Part shown: in pieces, positions 53,039 through 62,217 of the stretch
Layout: each line of letters starts with the position of its first letter
Position numbering within the stretch: the first letter of the stretch is position 1
DNA from: Lishizhenia tianjinensis
Lineage (GTDB): Bacteria; Bacteroidota; Bacteroidia; Flavobacteriales_D; Crocinitomicaceae
DNA length: 64,000 nucleotides
Direction: 5' to 3'
Assembly (NCBI GenBank): GCA_943330745.2
Contig: CALQIX020000001.1
Span: 1-64,000 of the forward strand
The notes under the pieces: model-generated
The model's database searches: none
Told to the model about the DNA's origin: nothing
Seen by the model: only the letters and a program-made list of their open reading frames with translations
Translations under genes and position numbers: made by a program

Positions 53039-53071
53039 AAACACTGCTTTTAGCGGTGTTTTTTTTTTGTT
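53039..53071 (+). terminator. Terminator of gene 51762
   Basis: ACACTGC (53041-53047) pairs with GCGGTGT (53053-53059), with one G-T pair, followed by a run of T to about 53067. Confidence 0.65.
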
Positions 53072-53215
53072 TAAGAAATTATTTAATCGAAAGAGGAATA
53101 ATCAAAAGGAAAGATTAATTAATCGATTCCGAAAAGCATTTTATTTATTAATCTATTGAGAATAAATCATTCTCTACAAACTAATAAATTGATGGATAAC
53201 ACAAGGCAACATTGC

Positions 53216-54253
53216 CTATTTCGACCAATAACGATTGGCATTTCTAAAACTCTTAGTATCATTGAAGCGAATTCCTTCTTGTTTAAAAACTTGATGAGAT
53301 TTTTTCACACTCATTTGGCGTATATAGAAAGGTTCGTTTACCACAAAATGATGAATGGAATGTGTAGATCCAAAATTAAAACAAAACAACTGAAAAGGCC
53401 AGGTCCACCATTTATTTAAGACTTGAGTTTGCTGCAAAATATTCCCCTCCTCGATATCTCCGTAATAATGCATATTTGATGTGATAAAATGCAGACAAAA
53501 TTGACGGATTAGGTTCGGTAAAACAAAAATATAAATTATCGGATTTGAGATAGAGAAGAATAAACTTGTCCAGTTGGTGGGCGAAAACAAACAAAAATAG
53601 ATTAGTGAATAAAGAACAATCCAGAAGTAAAAAAGAAAATGTAATGGGATTCCAAAAGGGAGTAACCCGAATAAAACGGTACTTTTCAATTTTTTTGAAT
53701 CCTTTTCTGAAAATTTTCCAAGTTGCTTTTCTTTTTTAATTTCATTTTTTAATCTCCGCACCCGAAAAAGAAAACCCAGTACTAAATCAGGTGTAATTAA
53801 TAAACGCAAAAGACTCCATTTTTCTCCATTCGTCACTCCCCTTTCCTCAATGTCTATTGGTTGACCTGAATGCTGATGATGATTATAATGCCAGTATTTT
53901 CTAATCCAAGGATTCAATGTTAAAGGTCTAAAAAACCAAACCGTAAAAAGCATGATATCGTGTATGATTTTCACTTTTTTGAAATAGAGTCCATGAATTA
54001 AGTCATGCTCAAGTTCATGTAAAATTGAGTTCCAAAAAGCAATAGTCAAAACAAGAAGAAAGGTATTCATTGCGCCAACGAACCAAAGGTAGGTAGAAAG
54101 AAGAATTCCTAAAACGCTTAAAATCATCAAGGCCAACCCTATAAAATTTTGAAACTTAAGAAATTTAAATTTTATCCTTAGCCGATCGTGTTCTTGCTGC
54201 AGTTGTGCAGTGATACGTCGAATTTTTAGTATATCTATATCGGAAATATTCAT
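53216..54253 (-). CDS. Membrane fatty acid desaturase family protein
   Basis: ATG 54253 gives 345 residues. Three histidine boxes mark a di-iron membrane desaturase/hydroxylase: HELEHDLIHG (near 95), HYNHHQHSG (near 135) and THSIHHFVV (near 300). Four hydrophobic segments flank them. Members introduce double bonds or hydroxyl groups into acyl chains, and some act on carotenoids; the carotenoid genes lie 5 kb away on the other strand, so an involvement is possible but unproven. Confidence 0.85.
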   Translation of the reverse strand: MNISDIDILKIRRITAQLQQEHDRLRIKFKFLKFQNFIGLALMILSVLGILLSTYLWFVGAMNTFLLVLTIAFWNSILHELEHDLIHGLYFKKVKIIHDIMLFTVWFFRPLTLNPWIRKYWHYNHHQHSGQPIDIEERGVTNGEKWSLLRLLITPDLVLGFLFRVRRLKNEIKKEKQLGKFSEKDSKKLKSTVLFGLLPFGIPLHFLFYFWIVLYSLIYFCLFSPTNWTSLFFSISNPIIYIFVLPNLIRQFCLHFITSNMHYYGDIEEGNILQQTQVLNKWWTWPFQLFCFNFGSTHSIHHFVVNEPFYIRQMSVKKSHQVFKQEGIRFNDTKSFRNANRYWSK

Positions 54254-54353
54254 TCCGACAAAAATCAGCATTTTATTTTAAAACAAAACTAAACTTTTCC
54301 CCAACTTTTGCACTTGATATCATTTTGATTCCTTTTGGAATGCTATAAAAACA

Positions 54354-54388
54354 AAAACCCCGTAAAATGAAGATTTTTACGGGGTTTT
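54354..54388. terminator. Strong terminator downstream of tRNA-Ser
   Basis: A 14-bp perfect stem, AAAACCCCGTAAAA (54354-54367) with TTTTACGGGGTTTT (54375-54388). It lies 23 nt past the tRNA 3' end on the minus strand and is symmetric enough to work both ways. Confidence 0.75.
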
Positions 54389-54410
54389 GATTTCTTTTGA
54401 AATCTTTCAG

Positions 54411-54495
54411 CGGAGAATGTAGGATTCGAACCTACGGTACCTTGCGGTACAACAGTTTTCAAGACTGCCGCAATCGACCACTCTGCCAATTCTCC
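54411..54495 (-). tRNA. tRNA-Ser (anticodon TGA)
   Basis: The minus-strand 85-nt sequence folds as a serine tRNA. The acceptor stem is GGAGAAT/ATTCTCC with discriminator G, and the anticodon stem-loop is CAGT-CTTGAAA-ACTG. The long variable arm TGTACC-GCAA-GGTACC is typical of tRNA-Ser, and the T arm is GTAGG-TTCGAAT-CCTAC. The CCA end is not encoded. It reads UCA and wobble UCN codons. Confidence 0.97.
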
Positions 54496-54624
54496 GAGGC
54501 AAAAGTACTAAAGTTTTGAAAACTGACAATAGTTTTATTTAAAAAAGGTCAAAAAAGTTATTCCTTGTTAAATCCGAACAGAACTCCATTTTATTTGTTT
54601 ATCCTTGCTATAAATTAAATTATA

Positions 54625-55401
54625 ATGAAAAATACTGCATTAATTACAGGAGCTTCCAGCGGAATTGGCAAAGAACTTGCAAGAATTCATGCTAAAAACA
54701 ATGGCGATTTAATTTTAGTTGCCAGAAGATTAAACTTGCTTGAATCTCTTAAAGCAGAACTTGAAAATAAGTACTCAATTCAAGTAATTATTATTGAATT
54801 GGATTTGACGGAGAAGGATGCTGTAACCAATTTGATTGATTCAATAAAACAAAAAAACATAACGATCAACTATTTATTTAACAATGCCGGTTTTGGTGGT
54901 TATGGTGATTTTGTGGAGCGTGAAATAAAACAAGATCTAGAAATGATTCAATTAAATGTTACCGCTCTGGTAGAATTAACACATGGAATAGCGAATCAAA
55001 TGATAGAAAATGGTGGTGGGAAAATTCTAAATACAGCAAGTACTGCTGGATTTTTACCAGGACCACTACAAGCAACCTATTTTGCTACAAAAGCATTTGT
55101 TGTTTCCTTTTCTCAAGCGTTAAATCAAGAACTTAGATCTAAAAAGATAAGTATTACGGCTCTTTGTCCGGGACCTGTTCAAACTGAATTTATTGCTGTT
55201 GCTGGGATGTCAAAAAGCAAGATGTTTCAAAGGGCTAAATCAGCTGAATACACAGCAAATAAGGGCTATAATGCAATGATGAATGATAAACTCATTTGTA
55301 TTTCAGAACCCTCTTTAAATTTCCTGATAAATTACATGCTTTGGATGGTTCCTCGACGAATGGTATTGAAAATGGTTGACCGCATGCAACGAATCCATTA
55401 A
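54625..55401 (+). CDS. SDR family oxidoreductase
   Basis: The 258-residue short-chain dehydrogenase has the cofactor motif TGASSGIGKELARIH at the N-terminus, FNNAGFGGYG (NNAG motif), the catalytic serine in NTASTAGFLPGP and YFATKAFVVSF (YxxxK). ALCPGPVQTEF follows. It reduces or oxidises a carbonyl or hydroxyl group with NAD(P)H; the substrate is unknown. It ends with a 4-nt overlap against the convergent sterol-desaturase-type gene. Confidence 0.9.
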   Translation: MKNTALITGASSGIGKELARIHAKNNGDLILVARRLNLLESLKAELENKYSIQVIIIELDLTEKDAVTNLIDSIKQKNITINYLFNNAGFGGYGDFVEREIKQDLEMIQLNVTALVELTHGIANQMIENGGGKILNTASTAGFLPGPLQATYFATKAFVVSFSQALNQELRSKKISITALCPGPVQTEFIAVAGMSKSKMFQRAKSAEYTANKGYNAMMNDKLICISEPSLNFLINYMLWMVPRRMVLKMVDRMQRIH

Positions 55402-56417
55402 AGACTTGTATGATTTTTAGGATTAAATAACGAAATCATTCCACTGCAAATAAAAACACCAGTTATCCCAATTAGAAAAGCTATCCAATTGGGTAACAAA
55501 TGCAACGAAAGTGTTAAATATCCAATTAAAAATATTAAAAATCCGATAATTATCCGAACGCTGTGATGTACAATTGGAATGGTATATAAACGTGGCATGT
55601 CAGGAGTCTGTGCCTCAGGACCAAGAAAAAGTAAAAGAATTGCCTTTTTTAAATTGAATTCTTTAAAATTTCGAAACAGTTTTAGGATAAACACCAATTG
55701 AATATGAAAAGGGTCTTGTTGTTCAACTGGTTTCGTTAACCCATATTCAATCTGTTTCTCATCAACATGATAAGTCCCAAACATACGATCCCAAATTGTG
55801 AACATTCCCCCATAATTTGTGTCTAAATGTTCATGCACGGAAGAATGATGGATTTGGTGAAATTTTGGCGTAACAAATACTTTTTCCCAGCCTTTGAATT
55901 CAGGCCAAAGCTCGCTGTGTAAAATATATTGATAAAAAGCATTAAGCGCGTTAGCAAGAATGATATCCTCAGGAGTTAGTCCAAGCAAAACCAAGGAACT
56001 ATAAACAAAAATTCGCACAAAAAAACCAAAGGGTGATATCGCAAAATTGACAGAAAAATTATATTCGATACTTTGATGATGTATCAAATGAGCTGCCCAA
56101 ATAAGCGAAACTCGATGCGAAAGTCGATGATAAACATACCACATTATGTCTACTGCCACGAAAGTAATTACAAACGCCAGCCACCGATTTTCAATTGAAT
56201 CAAGCAAACGCCAAGGCATTAAGGCCGTAAAAAAATAAATCCCGAAATTAATCGTCATTATTCCAATCAACCTTTCCACCATTCCTAATCCTAAATTTAA
56301 TACTGTTTGATGGATTGAAATTGTATTTCTTTTCTTGATTTTTAAGATCAATACTTCCAGACCAAACATGGATAATCCTAAGATTAATATGATAATGTCA
56401 GAGTAATTTAATTCCAT
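55398..56417 (-). CDS. Sterol desaturase/fatty acid hydroxylase superfamily protein
   Basis: The 339-residue membrane protein has the di-iron histidine motifs YHRLSHRVSLIWAAHLIHHQ (about 93-112) and FHQIHHSSVHEHLDTNYGGM (about 185-204). WDRMFGTYHVDE follows. Five or more hydrophobic segments surround them. The family hydroxylates or desaturates sterols, acyl chains or ether lipids. It is larger than CrtZ carotenoid hydroxylases and closer to the ERG3/alkylglycerol-monooxygenase type, so a lipid substrate is more likely. A TAATTTCG -7 element lies at 56441-56434. Confidence 0.87.
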   Translation of the reverse strand: MELNYSDIIILILGLSMFGLEVLILKIKKRNTISIHQTVLNLGLGMVERLIGIMTINFGIYFFTALMPWRLLDSIENRWLAFVITFVAVDIMWYVYHRLSHRVSLIWAAHLIHHQSIEYNFSVNFAISPFGFFVRIFVYSSLVLLGLTPEDIILANALNAFYQYILHSELWPEFKGWEKVFVTPKFHQIHHSSVHEHLDTNYGGMFTIWDRMFGTYHVDEKQIEYGLTKPVEQQDPFHIQLVFILKLFRNFKEFNLKKAILLLFLGPEAQTPDMPRLYTIPIVHHSVRIIIGFLIFLIGYLTLSLHLLPNWIAFLIGITGVFICSGMISLFNPKNHTSL

Positions 56418-56562
56418 AATTTTCTTTTGAAACGAAATTAATCACCAGAAACAATATGCCGTTATTGAATGCAGCAAGTAATCAAATTTCACTTACGAAA
56501 TTCGCAATTTATTTTCAATACTTGCTTTGGAAATGTAAAAAGTATAAAACATTAACACAATT

Positions 56563-58629
56563 TTACAATTGCTTGATTTTAAACTCAGTCCTTCTATTTT
56601 TTGCTCGATTTAGATCTGATGAATTAGAAAATTTTGGCTTACTTTCCCCTAATCCTCTTATCGTTAATCGTTTTACATCTATACCTTTGGCTATTAAAAA
56701 TTCTTGGACAGATTTACACCGCGATTCTGACAACATTAGATTCACTTTATCATCTCCTAGGTCATCGGTATGTCCTTGAATTTCAATTTGAATTGTTGGA
56801 TTATTGATTAAATATCGTGCAAAACCTTCTAATGTTATTTGAGATTTTTTGGTTAACTCAAAAGAACTTGGATCAAATAATAAATTCTCAATCTCATAAT
56901 TACTTCCCTCTTTCAGTTTTTCAACCTTTAATGGTTCTACATGAATACTAACTTCTTTTGAATTTAATTTTTCTTTCTCAATAAGCTGAGAATCAAACGA
57001 ATGCCCCTCTTTAGAAACAGTGATTAAAACATCTTGTTTCACACCTTGTTCAACCTTAACGGCGGCTGCATATTTCCCGTCATTTCCATTAACTCGAATT
57101 TTCTCAACAACACCGGACTCCATATAATTAATTTCAACTTGTGCGTCCGTAATTGGTTTTCCGCCTTCATCTTTTAATTCTCCTTTGATTATTACGACTT
57201 CTTTTGGTCGGGCTTCCTCGTAGAGTTCAAATGAAAAAATATTCCAATCACTTTGGTTTCTTCCTGAGTAGTATGCTTGCTTTCCATCCGTTGAAACAAA
57301 TAAACCGATTTCATCTCCCTCTGTATTTATCGGTGATCCAATATTTTTAGGCTTGGTCCATTTCCCGTTTTCGCGCCTCATGTAAAAAACATCTAATCCA
57401 CCAAATCCTTTCCGTTCTTTACTACAGGAGGAAACAAAATAAAAAGTTTCTCCATCTTGATGAAAGAAAGGGCTTTTATCTTTACCGGGTGAATTAGCTT
57501 CATAAAAAGGAACTGCTTGTTTCCAATTACCATTCTCATCGCGTTCTGACATGTAAATGTCATTATCTTGAGAATCTGCGCGAGTTGTTGCAAAGAATAA
57601 AATTTTACCATCTGACGATAAGCAGGGTTGACCTTCCCAGCCATCTGATGTATTTATAGTTTTACCTAAATTTACCAACGGTGACCATGAAAAATCATTT
57701 CCTCCTTGTCCAGTTCTATTAAATATCGTACTGTATAAATCACAATTTAAATATGATTTCCCATTTACATCTTCCGACTTACAGGCGCAAATAATCATTT
57801 CTTTGTTATCAACAGATAGCGAAGCTGCACCATAATTCGTGAATGTGCCATTATTGAAAGGAGATTTTAGTGCTTCGCCAGTAGAAAAATCAAATTGAAT
57901 CGTTTTACGAGATGAAAATGAAAATTCTTCTACTACACTTCCTTTAATATCTCCAAGCGTACGCTTGTCCAACTTTCTCGTATAAAAAATCAATTCATTA
58001 TCAGGGGAAATCATCGGGAAATATTCGTCATTTCCTGAACTCACATTTCGAACCATTTTTGATTCAAACGGAACCTTATTGGAATAAAAAGCTTTTTCTT
58101 CTTCAAATTGTTGAATATACTTTTCATAAACTGCCTTTGTTTTTTCAAATTCTGTATCTGGTTCTATGAAATTATTATTGCTTTCTGTATATTTTTTCAT
58201 CCAATCTATTGCCATATCTACTTCATTGTTTTGCAAAGAGAGAGATACAATTTCAGTTATTACATGACCAGAATACGTTGGACAACATTTTAAACCCTTT
58301 ACAAAAGCTTGTCTCGCCGTTTTTAGCATGCGCAAACCTCGATCTGGCGTGAATTCGGTTTTTATCAATCGCATGCCCTCTTTTTTAATTTCTTCCGCAT
58401 AAAAAAAATATAAAAAAGCATTTTCTGGACTCATTTTTATTGCCTCACCAATTACTTCTACACGTTTGGAATAATCATTGATCTTTTTAGAATTGTCAAT
58501 CAATTTCATGATTTTTTTCGGAGGCTTTAAACAATTCTCATCCAAATCATTTTCTTCTTGTTGGCCATAAATGGGAGTTGATATAAAGAGAATAAATCCA
58601 CAAAAAAATGTAAGAAATTCAATACGCAT
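56563..58629 (-). CDS. OmpA-family outer-membrane protein with TPR, PD40 and carboxypeptidase-like domains
   Basis: ATG 58629 (688 residues) begins the signal peptide MRIEFLTFFCGFILFISTPI. Residues about 30-180 are helical repeats of TPR type; about 195-470 hold WD40-like PD40 blades (YFPMISPDNELIFYTRK, QPCLSSDGKILFFATTR, KSPFFHQDGETFYFVSS). About 480-570 form a carboxypeptidase-regulatory-like domain (IIKGELKDEGGKPITDAQVE). About 585-688 are an OmpA peptidoglycan-binding domain (IEIQGHTDDLGDDKVNLML, LSESRCKSVQEFLIAKGI). This architecture is typical of Bacteroidota envelope proteins, some linked to gliding/T9SS as in PorE/SprE-like proteins. It probably anchors the outer membrane to peptidoglycan. 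Confidence 0.9.
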   Translation of the reverse strand: MRIEFLTFFCGFILFISTPIYGQQEENDLDENCLKPPKKIMKLIDNSKKINDYSKRVEVIGEAIKMSPENAFLYFFYAEEIKKEGMRLIKTEFTPDRGLRMLKTARQAFVKGLKCCPTYSGHVITEIVSLSLQNNEVDMAIDWMKKYTESNNNFIEPDTEFEKTKAVYEKYIQQFEEEKAFYSNKVPFESKMVRNVSSGNDEYFPMISPDNELIFYTRKLDKRTLGDIKGSVVEEFSFSSRKTIQFDFSTGEALKSPFNNGTFTNYGAASLSVDNKEMIICACKSEDVNGKSYLNCDLYSTIFNRTGQGGNDFSWSPLVNLGKTINTSDGWEGQPCLSSDGKILFFATTRADSQDNDIYMSERDENGNWKQAVPFYEANSPGKDKSPFFHQDGETFYFVSSCSKERKGFGGLDVFYMRRENGKWTKPKNIGSPINTEGDEIGLFVSTDGKQAYYSGRNQSDWNIFSFELYEEARPKEVVIIKGELKDEGGKPITDAQVEINYMESGVVEKIRVNGNDGKYAAAVKVEQGVKQDVLITVSKEGHSFDSQLIEKEKLNSKEVSIHVEPLKVEKLKEGSNYEIENLLFDPSSFELTKKSQITLEGFARYLINNPTIQIEIQGHTDDLGDDKVNLMLSESRCKSVQEFLIAKGIDVKRLTIRGLGESKPKFSNSSDLNRAKNRRTEFKIKQL

Positions 58630-58773
58630 AAGGAGTAATTTAACAATCTGATTATATCGATTTAATGAAGAAAAGTTACAGAAATAATTCAAATGGTAAG
58701 TATAATTAAAATAAAAACATAAGTAACTGAATTATAAACACTTACGTTATAAACAAAAATATTTTTTAAAAAT

Positions 58774-58835
58774 GTTTAACTTTTTTACCATTTGTTTAAA
58801 CAATTCTGTTTAATTTTGACTTATAAAAGTTAAAC
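58774..58835. promoter_or_regulatory. Promoter and operator-like palindromes of the carotenoid operon
   Basis: A TAATTTTG -7 element (58811-58818) is surrounded by repeated sites. GTTTAACTTTT (58774-58784) and AAAAGTTAAAC (58825-58835) are perfect inverted copies of each other. The 12-bp palindrome TTGTTTAAACAA (58792-58803) lies between them. All share a GTTTAA half-site. A dimeric repressor bound here would cover the promoter. No matching regulator gene is adjacent. Confidence 0.55.
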
Positions 58836-58849
58836 AAAAAACTGAATTT

Positions 58850-59362
58850 ATGTCAACAGTTGAATTTAATGATGCGTTAGTAAGTATGGAAGATAACTTA
58901 CAATCATTTGCTTTGGGTTTTACCAGAAACAAGGAAGATGCACAAGACTTGACGCAGGAAACAATGCTCAAGGCCATCACATATAGAAATTATTACACCC
59001 CTCAAACCAATTTCAAGGCATGGGTTTTTACGATTATGCGTAATATTTTCATCAATCAATACCGTCGGAAAGTAAAGTCCGGAACAATTTTCGATAATTC
59101 TAAAGATTTATATTTAATTTCAAATTCAGCCGGTCACAATGAAACTCCATTGGAAATTATTGCTACAAAAAATATTAATAGACAAATAAATTTTTTGAAC
59201 GAAGAATATAAAGTTCCATTTGAATTGCATTTCCAAGGGTTTAAGTATAAGGAAATTGCGGATCGATTAGGTATTCCTATAGGTACTGTCAAAAGCAGAA
59301 TTTTTATAGCACGTAAAAAATTAATAGATTTATTACCAGAATACACGTATCTTGCGAACTAA
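58850..59362 (+). CDS. ECF-type RNA polymerase sigma factor
   Basis: The 170-residue protein has region 2 (about 10-75) with LGFTRNKEDAQDLTQETMLK and FKAWVFTIMRNIFINQYRRK, and region 4 (about 110-160) with YKEIADRLGIPIGTVKSRIF. No anti-sigma gene is adjacent. It is the first gene of the carotenoid operon, its stop codon being followed directly by the crtI start, so it probably governs expression of these genes, perhaps with its own autoregulation. The same order occurs in other flavobacterial carotenoid clusters. Confidence 0.92.
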   Translation: MSTVEFNDALVSMEDNLQSFALGFTRNKEDAQDLTQETMLKAITYRNYYTPQTNFKAWVFTIMRNIFINQYRRKVKSGTIFDNSKDLYLISNSAGHNETPLEIIATKNINRQINFLNEEYKVPFELHFQGFKYKEIADRLGIPIGTVKSRIFIARKKLIDLLPEYTYLAN

Positions 59363-60835
59363 ATGAATAGAAAAATCACCATAATAGGTTCTGGAATTTC
59401 TAGCCTAGCGGCATCATCATTGCTCGCAAAAGAAGGTTTTGATGTTACAATTCTAGAAAAAAATGATACGATAGGTGGTAGGGCTAGACAATTTTCAACA
59501 GATGGTTTTGTTTTTGATATGGGACCGAGTTGGTATTGGATGCCCGATGTTTTCGAAAGGTACTACAATTTATTCAACTATAAAACTTCTGATTTTTATG
59601 AACTGAAAAGGCTCGATCCTTCGTATAGAGTTTATTGGAATGATAATTCTTATACGAATGTACCAGCAACAATTGAAGGAATGGAAGCTTGGTTTGAAGA
59701 ACTAGAGCCTGGGAGTTCTGTTCAATTAACAAAATTCTTAAAAGAAGCAAAGTACAAATATGAAGTTGGGATGCAAGAACTTGTATTCAAGCCCAGTAGG
59801 TCATTAATGGAATTTGCAGACATGCGTATTTTAACGGGTTTATTTAACATGCATTTACTTTCATCCTTTACCGGATATATTCGCAAATATTTTAAGCATC
59901 CAAAAATTCTTTCTCTTTTAGAATTTCCAATATTGTTTCTTGGCGCCATGCCGAGTGAAACGCCAGCGCTTTATTCATTAATGAATTATGCCGACATATC
60001 ACTTGGAACATGGTATCCCATGGGAGGAATGCATAAGTTCATAGAAGCATTCGAGAAAATTGCTCTTGAACAAGGAGTGAAATTTAAGACAAATACAGAG
60101 GTGACTGGATTTGAATATGACAACAAAAAAATTACCCGTGTACAAACCAACCAAGGCGATTTTGAAACCGATATTGTTGTTTCAGGAGCAGATTATCAAC
60201 ATACAGAAAGTAAACTATTGAAAGAAAAGTCCAATTACTCAGAAAGTTATTGGGACAAGCGAACCATGGCACCATCTTGCTTACTTTTTTATATTGGTAT
60301 CAATAAACGAGTAGAAAATTTGGAACACCATAATTTATTTTTCGATGAAGATTTCACAAAACATGCGGAGGAAATTTACAAAGATCCCAAATGGCCTACT
60401 TCTCCCCTATTCTATTTAAGTGTGCCTTCTTTAACAGACAATAGTGTTGCTCCTGAAGGGCATGAAAATTTATTCTTACTGATTCCAATTGCTCCTGATC
60501 TTGAAGACAAGGAAGAAATCAGAGAAAAATATTTTGAGCTTCTATTGGATCGTATTGAGAAAAAAACTGGAAATATAATTCGTGATAATATCGTTTATAA
60601 GCGTTCATTCTCTATTAAAGATTTTAAGTCTGATTACAATGCCTTTAAAGGAAACGCTTATGGTTTGGCAAATACATTAAAACAAACAGCTATTCTTAAG
60701 CCTTCCTTAAAAAATAAAAAACTAACAAATTTGTATTATACGGGACAACTAACTGTACCAGGGCCTGGTGTTCCTCCTTCCATAATTTCTGGTGAGGTTG
60801 TCGCAAAAGAAATAATACGAGAGCATTCTATTTAA
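59363..60835 (+). CDS. crtI: Phytoene desaturase (CrtI)
   Basis: The 490-residue flavoprotein begins with the FAD-binding motif KITIIGSGISSLAASSLLAK and NDTIGGRARQF, and ends with the second dinucleotide-type signature YYTGQLTVPGPGVPPSIISG. Length and both motifs fit bacterial CrtI, which inserts four double bonds into phytoene to give lycopene. The ATG abuts the sigma factor stop codon; crtB follows after 8 nt. Confidence 0.93.
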   Translation: MNRKITIIGSGISSLAASSLLAKEGFDVTILEKNDTIGGRARQFSTDGFVFDMGPSWYWMPDVFERYYNLFNYKTSDFYELKRLDPSYRVYWNDNSYTNVPATIEGMEAWFEELEPGSSVQLTKFLKEAKYKYEVGMQELVFKPSRSLMEFADMRILTGLFNMHLLSSFTGYIRKYFKHPKILSLLEFPILFLGAMPSETPALYSLMNYADISLGTWYPMGGMHKFIEAFEKIALEQGVKFKTNTEVTGFEYDNKKITRVQTNQGDFETDIVVSGADYQHTESKLLKEKSNYSESYWDKRTMAPSCLLFYIGINKRVENLEHHNLFFDEDFTKHAEEIYKDPKWPTSPLFYLSVPSLTDNSVAPEGHENLFLLIPIAPDLEDKEEIREKYFELLLDRIEKKTGNIIRDNIVYKRSFSIKDFKSDYNAFKGNAYGLANTLKQTAILKPSLKNKKLTNLYYTGQLTVPGPGVPPSIISGEVVAKEIIREHSI

Positions 60836-60843
60836 CACGTTTT

Positions 60844-61680
60844 ATGAAACAAATTTTTGATAATCTAAGTCAGGAAATTAGTCGCGTTACAACTCAGCGA
60901 TACAGCACCTCTTTTTCATTAGGAATTCGATTTTTACATGCTGATTTACACAAACCGATTTATTCAATTTATGGTTTTGTTCGTTTTGCGGATGAAATTG
61001 TTGATACATTTCATGGATTTGACAAGGCAAAATTATTGGCTGATTTCAAGTCACAGACTTATGAATCAATACAAGATGGTATTTCACTAAATCCAATTTT
61101 GAACAGTTTTCAATGGGCGGTAAATAAATACCAAATTCCATTGGATTTGATTGAAACTTTTCTAAAATCTATGGAAATGGATTTAGATAAAAATATGTAT
61201 GATAAATATGGCTACGAAGAATATATCTTAGGTTCTGCTGAAGTTGTTGGGTTGATGTGCCTCAAAGTATTTGTTGACGGAGATTCTCAAGAATATGAGC
61301 GTTTGAAACCTTTGGCAATGAAACTTGGATCTGCGTTTCAAAAAATAAATTTCCTGCGCGATTTGAAAGCTGATTATCATGACTTGGGAAGAACTTATTT
61401 TCCTGGAATAGATTTAAATGAATTTAATTCAGGAGTAAAACAAGAAATTGAAGCAGATATTGAAACTGATTTCCGATTGGGATATGAAGGGATAAAACAA
61501 CTCCCAAAGAAAGCACGCTTTGGGGTTTATGTAGCTTATATTTATTATTACAAATTGTTTAATAAAATTAAAGGCACACCTGCTCATACAATTTTAAATG
61601 AACGAATTCGTATTCCCAATAACAAAAAGTTACGCATTCTGTTGTCGTCCTACGTTAAGCATAACTTAAATTTACTTTAA
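60844..61680 (+). CDS. crtB: Phytoene synthase (CrtB)
   Basis: The 278-residue enzyme condenses two geranylgeranyl diphosphates. The aspartate-rich motifs are FVRFADEIVDTFHGFD (near residue 41) and KINFLRDLKADYHDLGRTYF (near residue 172), both as in squalene/phytoene synthases. It lies between crtI and idi in the same operon. No lycopene cyclase gene is present in this window. Confidence 0.95.
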   Translation: MKQIFDNLSQEISRVTTQRYSTSFSLGIRFLHADLHKPIYSIYGFVRFADEIVDTFHGFDKAKLLADFKSQTYESIQDGISLNPILNSFQWAVNKYQIPLDLIETFLKSMEMDLDKNMYDKYGYEEYILGSAEVVGLMCLKVFVDGDSQEYERLKPLAMKLGSAFQKINFLRDLKADYHDLGRTYFPGIDLNEFNSGVKQEIEADIETDFRLGYEGIKQLPKKARFGVYVAYIYYYKLFNKIKGTPAHTILNERIRIPNNKKLRILLSSYVKHNLNLL

Positions 61681-61683
61681 TTG

Positions 61684-62217
61684 ATGGATCAGTTAATTCT
61701 TGTTGATTCAAACGATAACGAAATCGGTACAATGGGAAAAATGGAAGCCCATCAAAAAGGACTCTTACACCGTGCATTTTCCGTTTTTCTTTTCAACTCT
61801 TCAGGTGAAATGTTAGTGCAACAACGTGCAGATTCAAAATACCACTCTCCTGGATTGTGGACCAATGCATGCTGTAGTCATCCTGCACCAAATGAAACAG
61901 TGATGGATGCAAGTCAAAGAAGATTAATGGAAGAATTAGGCATATCAACTTTTTTAGCTCATTCATTTTATTTTGAATATCGTACAGAATTTGAAAATGG
62001 TCTAATTGAAAATGAATTAGACCATGTATTAGTTGGCTACACCAATGAAAACCCTATTTTAAATCCCTCTGAAGCTAAAGCATTCCAATGGGTTTCATTG
62101 CAAAATTTAACGTCTGATATACAAAACTCACCAGAAAAATATACCATTTGGTTCAAAATAATTATGACTCAACATTTCGAGAAAATTCAAAAAGAACTTT
62201 GCCATGCGCGTTTGTAG
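61684..62217 (+). CDS. idi: Isopentenyl-diphosphate delta-isomerase type I
   Basis: ATG 61684 (177 residues) is preferred to the TTG one codon upstream. The Nudix-fold enzyme interconverts IPP and DMAPP. Marks are LLHRAFSVFLFNSSGEMLVQ and LWTNACCSHPAPNE with the active-site cysteine (TNxCCSHP), then the Nudix-like RRLMEELGI and YRTEFENGLIENELDHV. Placing idi in the crt operon raises DMAPP supply for carotenoids. It overlaps the next gene by 14 nt. Confidence 0.95.
   Translation: MDQLILVDSNDNEIGTMGKMEAHQKGLLHRAFSVFLFNSSGEMLVQQRADSKYHSPGLWTNACCSHPAPNETVMDASQRRLMEELGISTFLAHSFYFEYRTEFENGLIENELDHVLVGYTNENPILNPSEAKAFQWVSLQNLTSDIQNSPEKYTIWFKIIMTQHFEKIQKELCHARL

Noticed and set aside
53156-53419. 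Plus-strand 87-residue ORF
   Set aside because: It lies almost wholly antisense to the end of the well-supported desaturase gene and has no family features.
55398-56417. CrtZ beta-carotene hydroxylase
   Set aside because: It is twice the usual CrtZ length and its histidine motifs fit the broader sterol desaturase type; proximity to the crt genes is not enough.
56563-56779. Plus-strand ORF over the end of the OmpA-family gene
   Set aside because: It is a mirror frame of the conserved OmpA domain and shows no independent coding signature.
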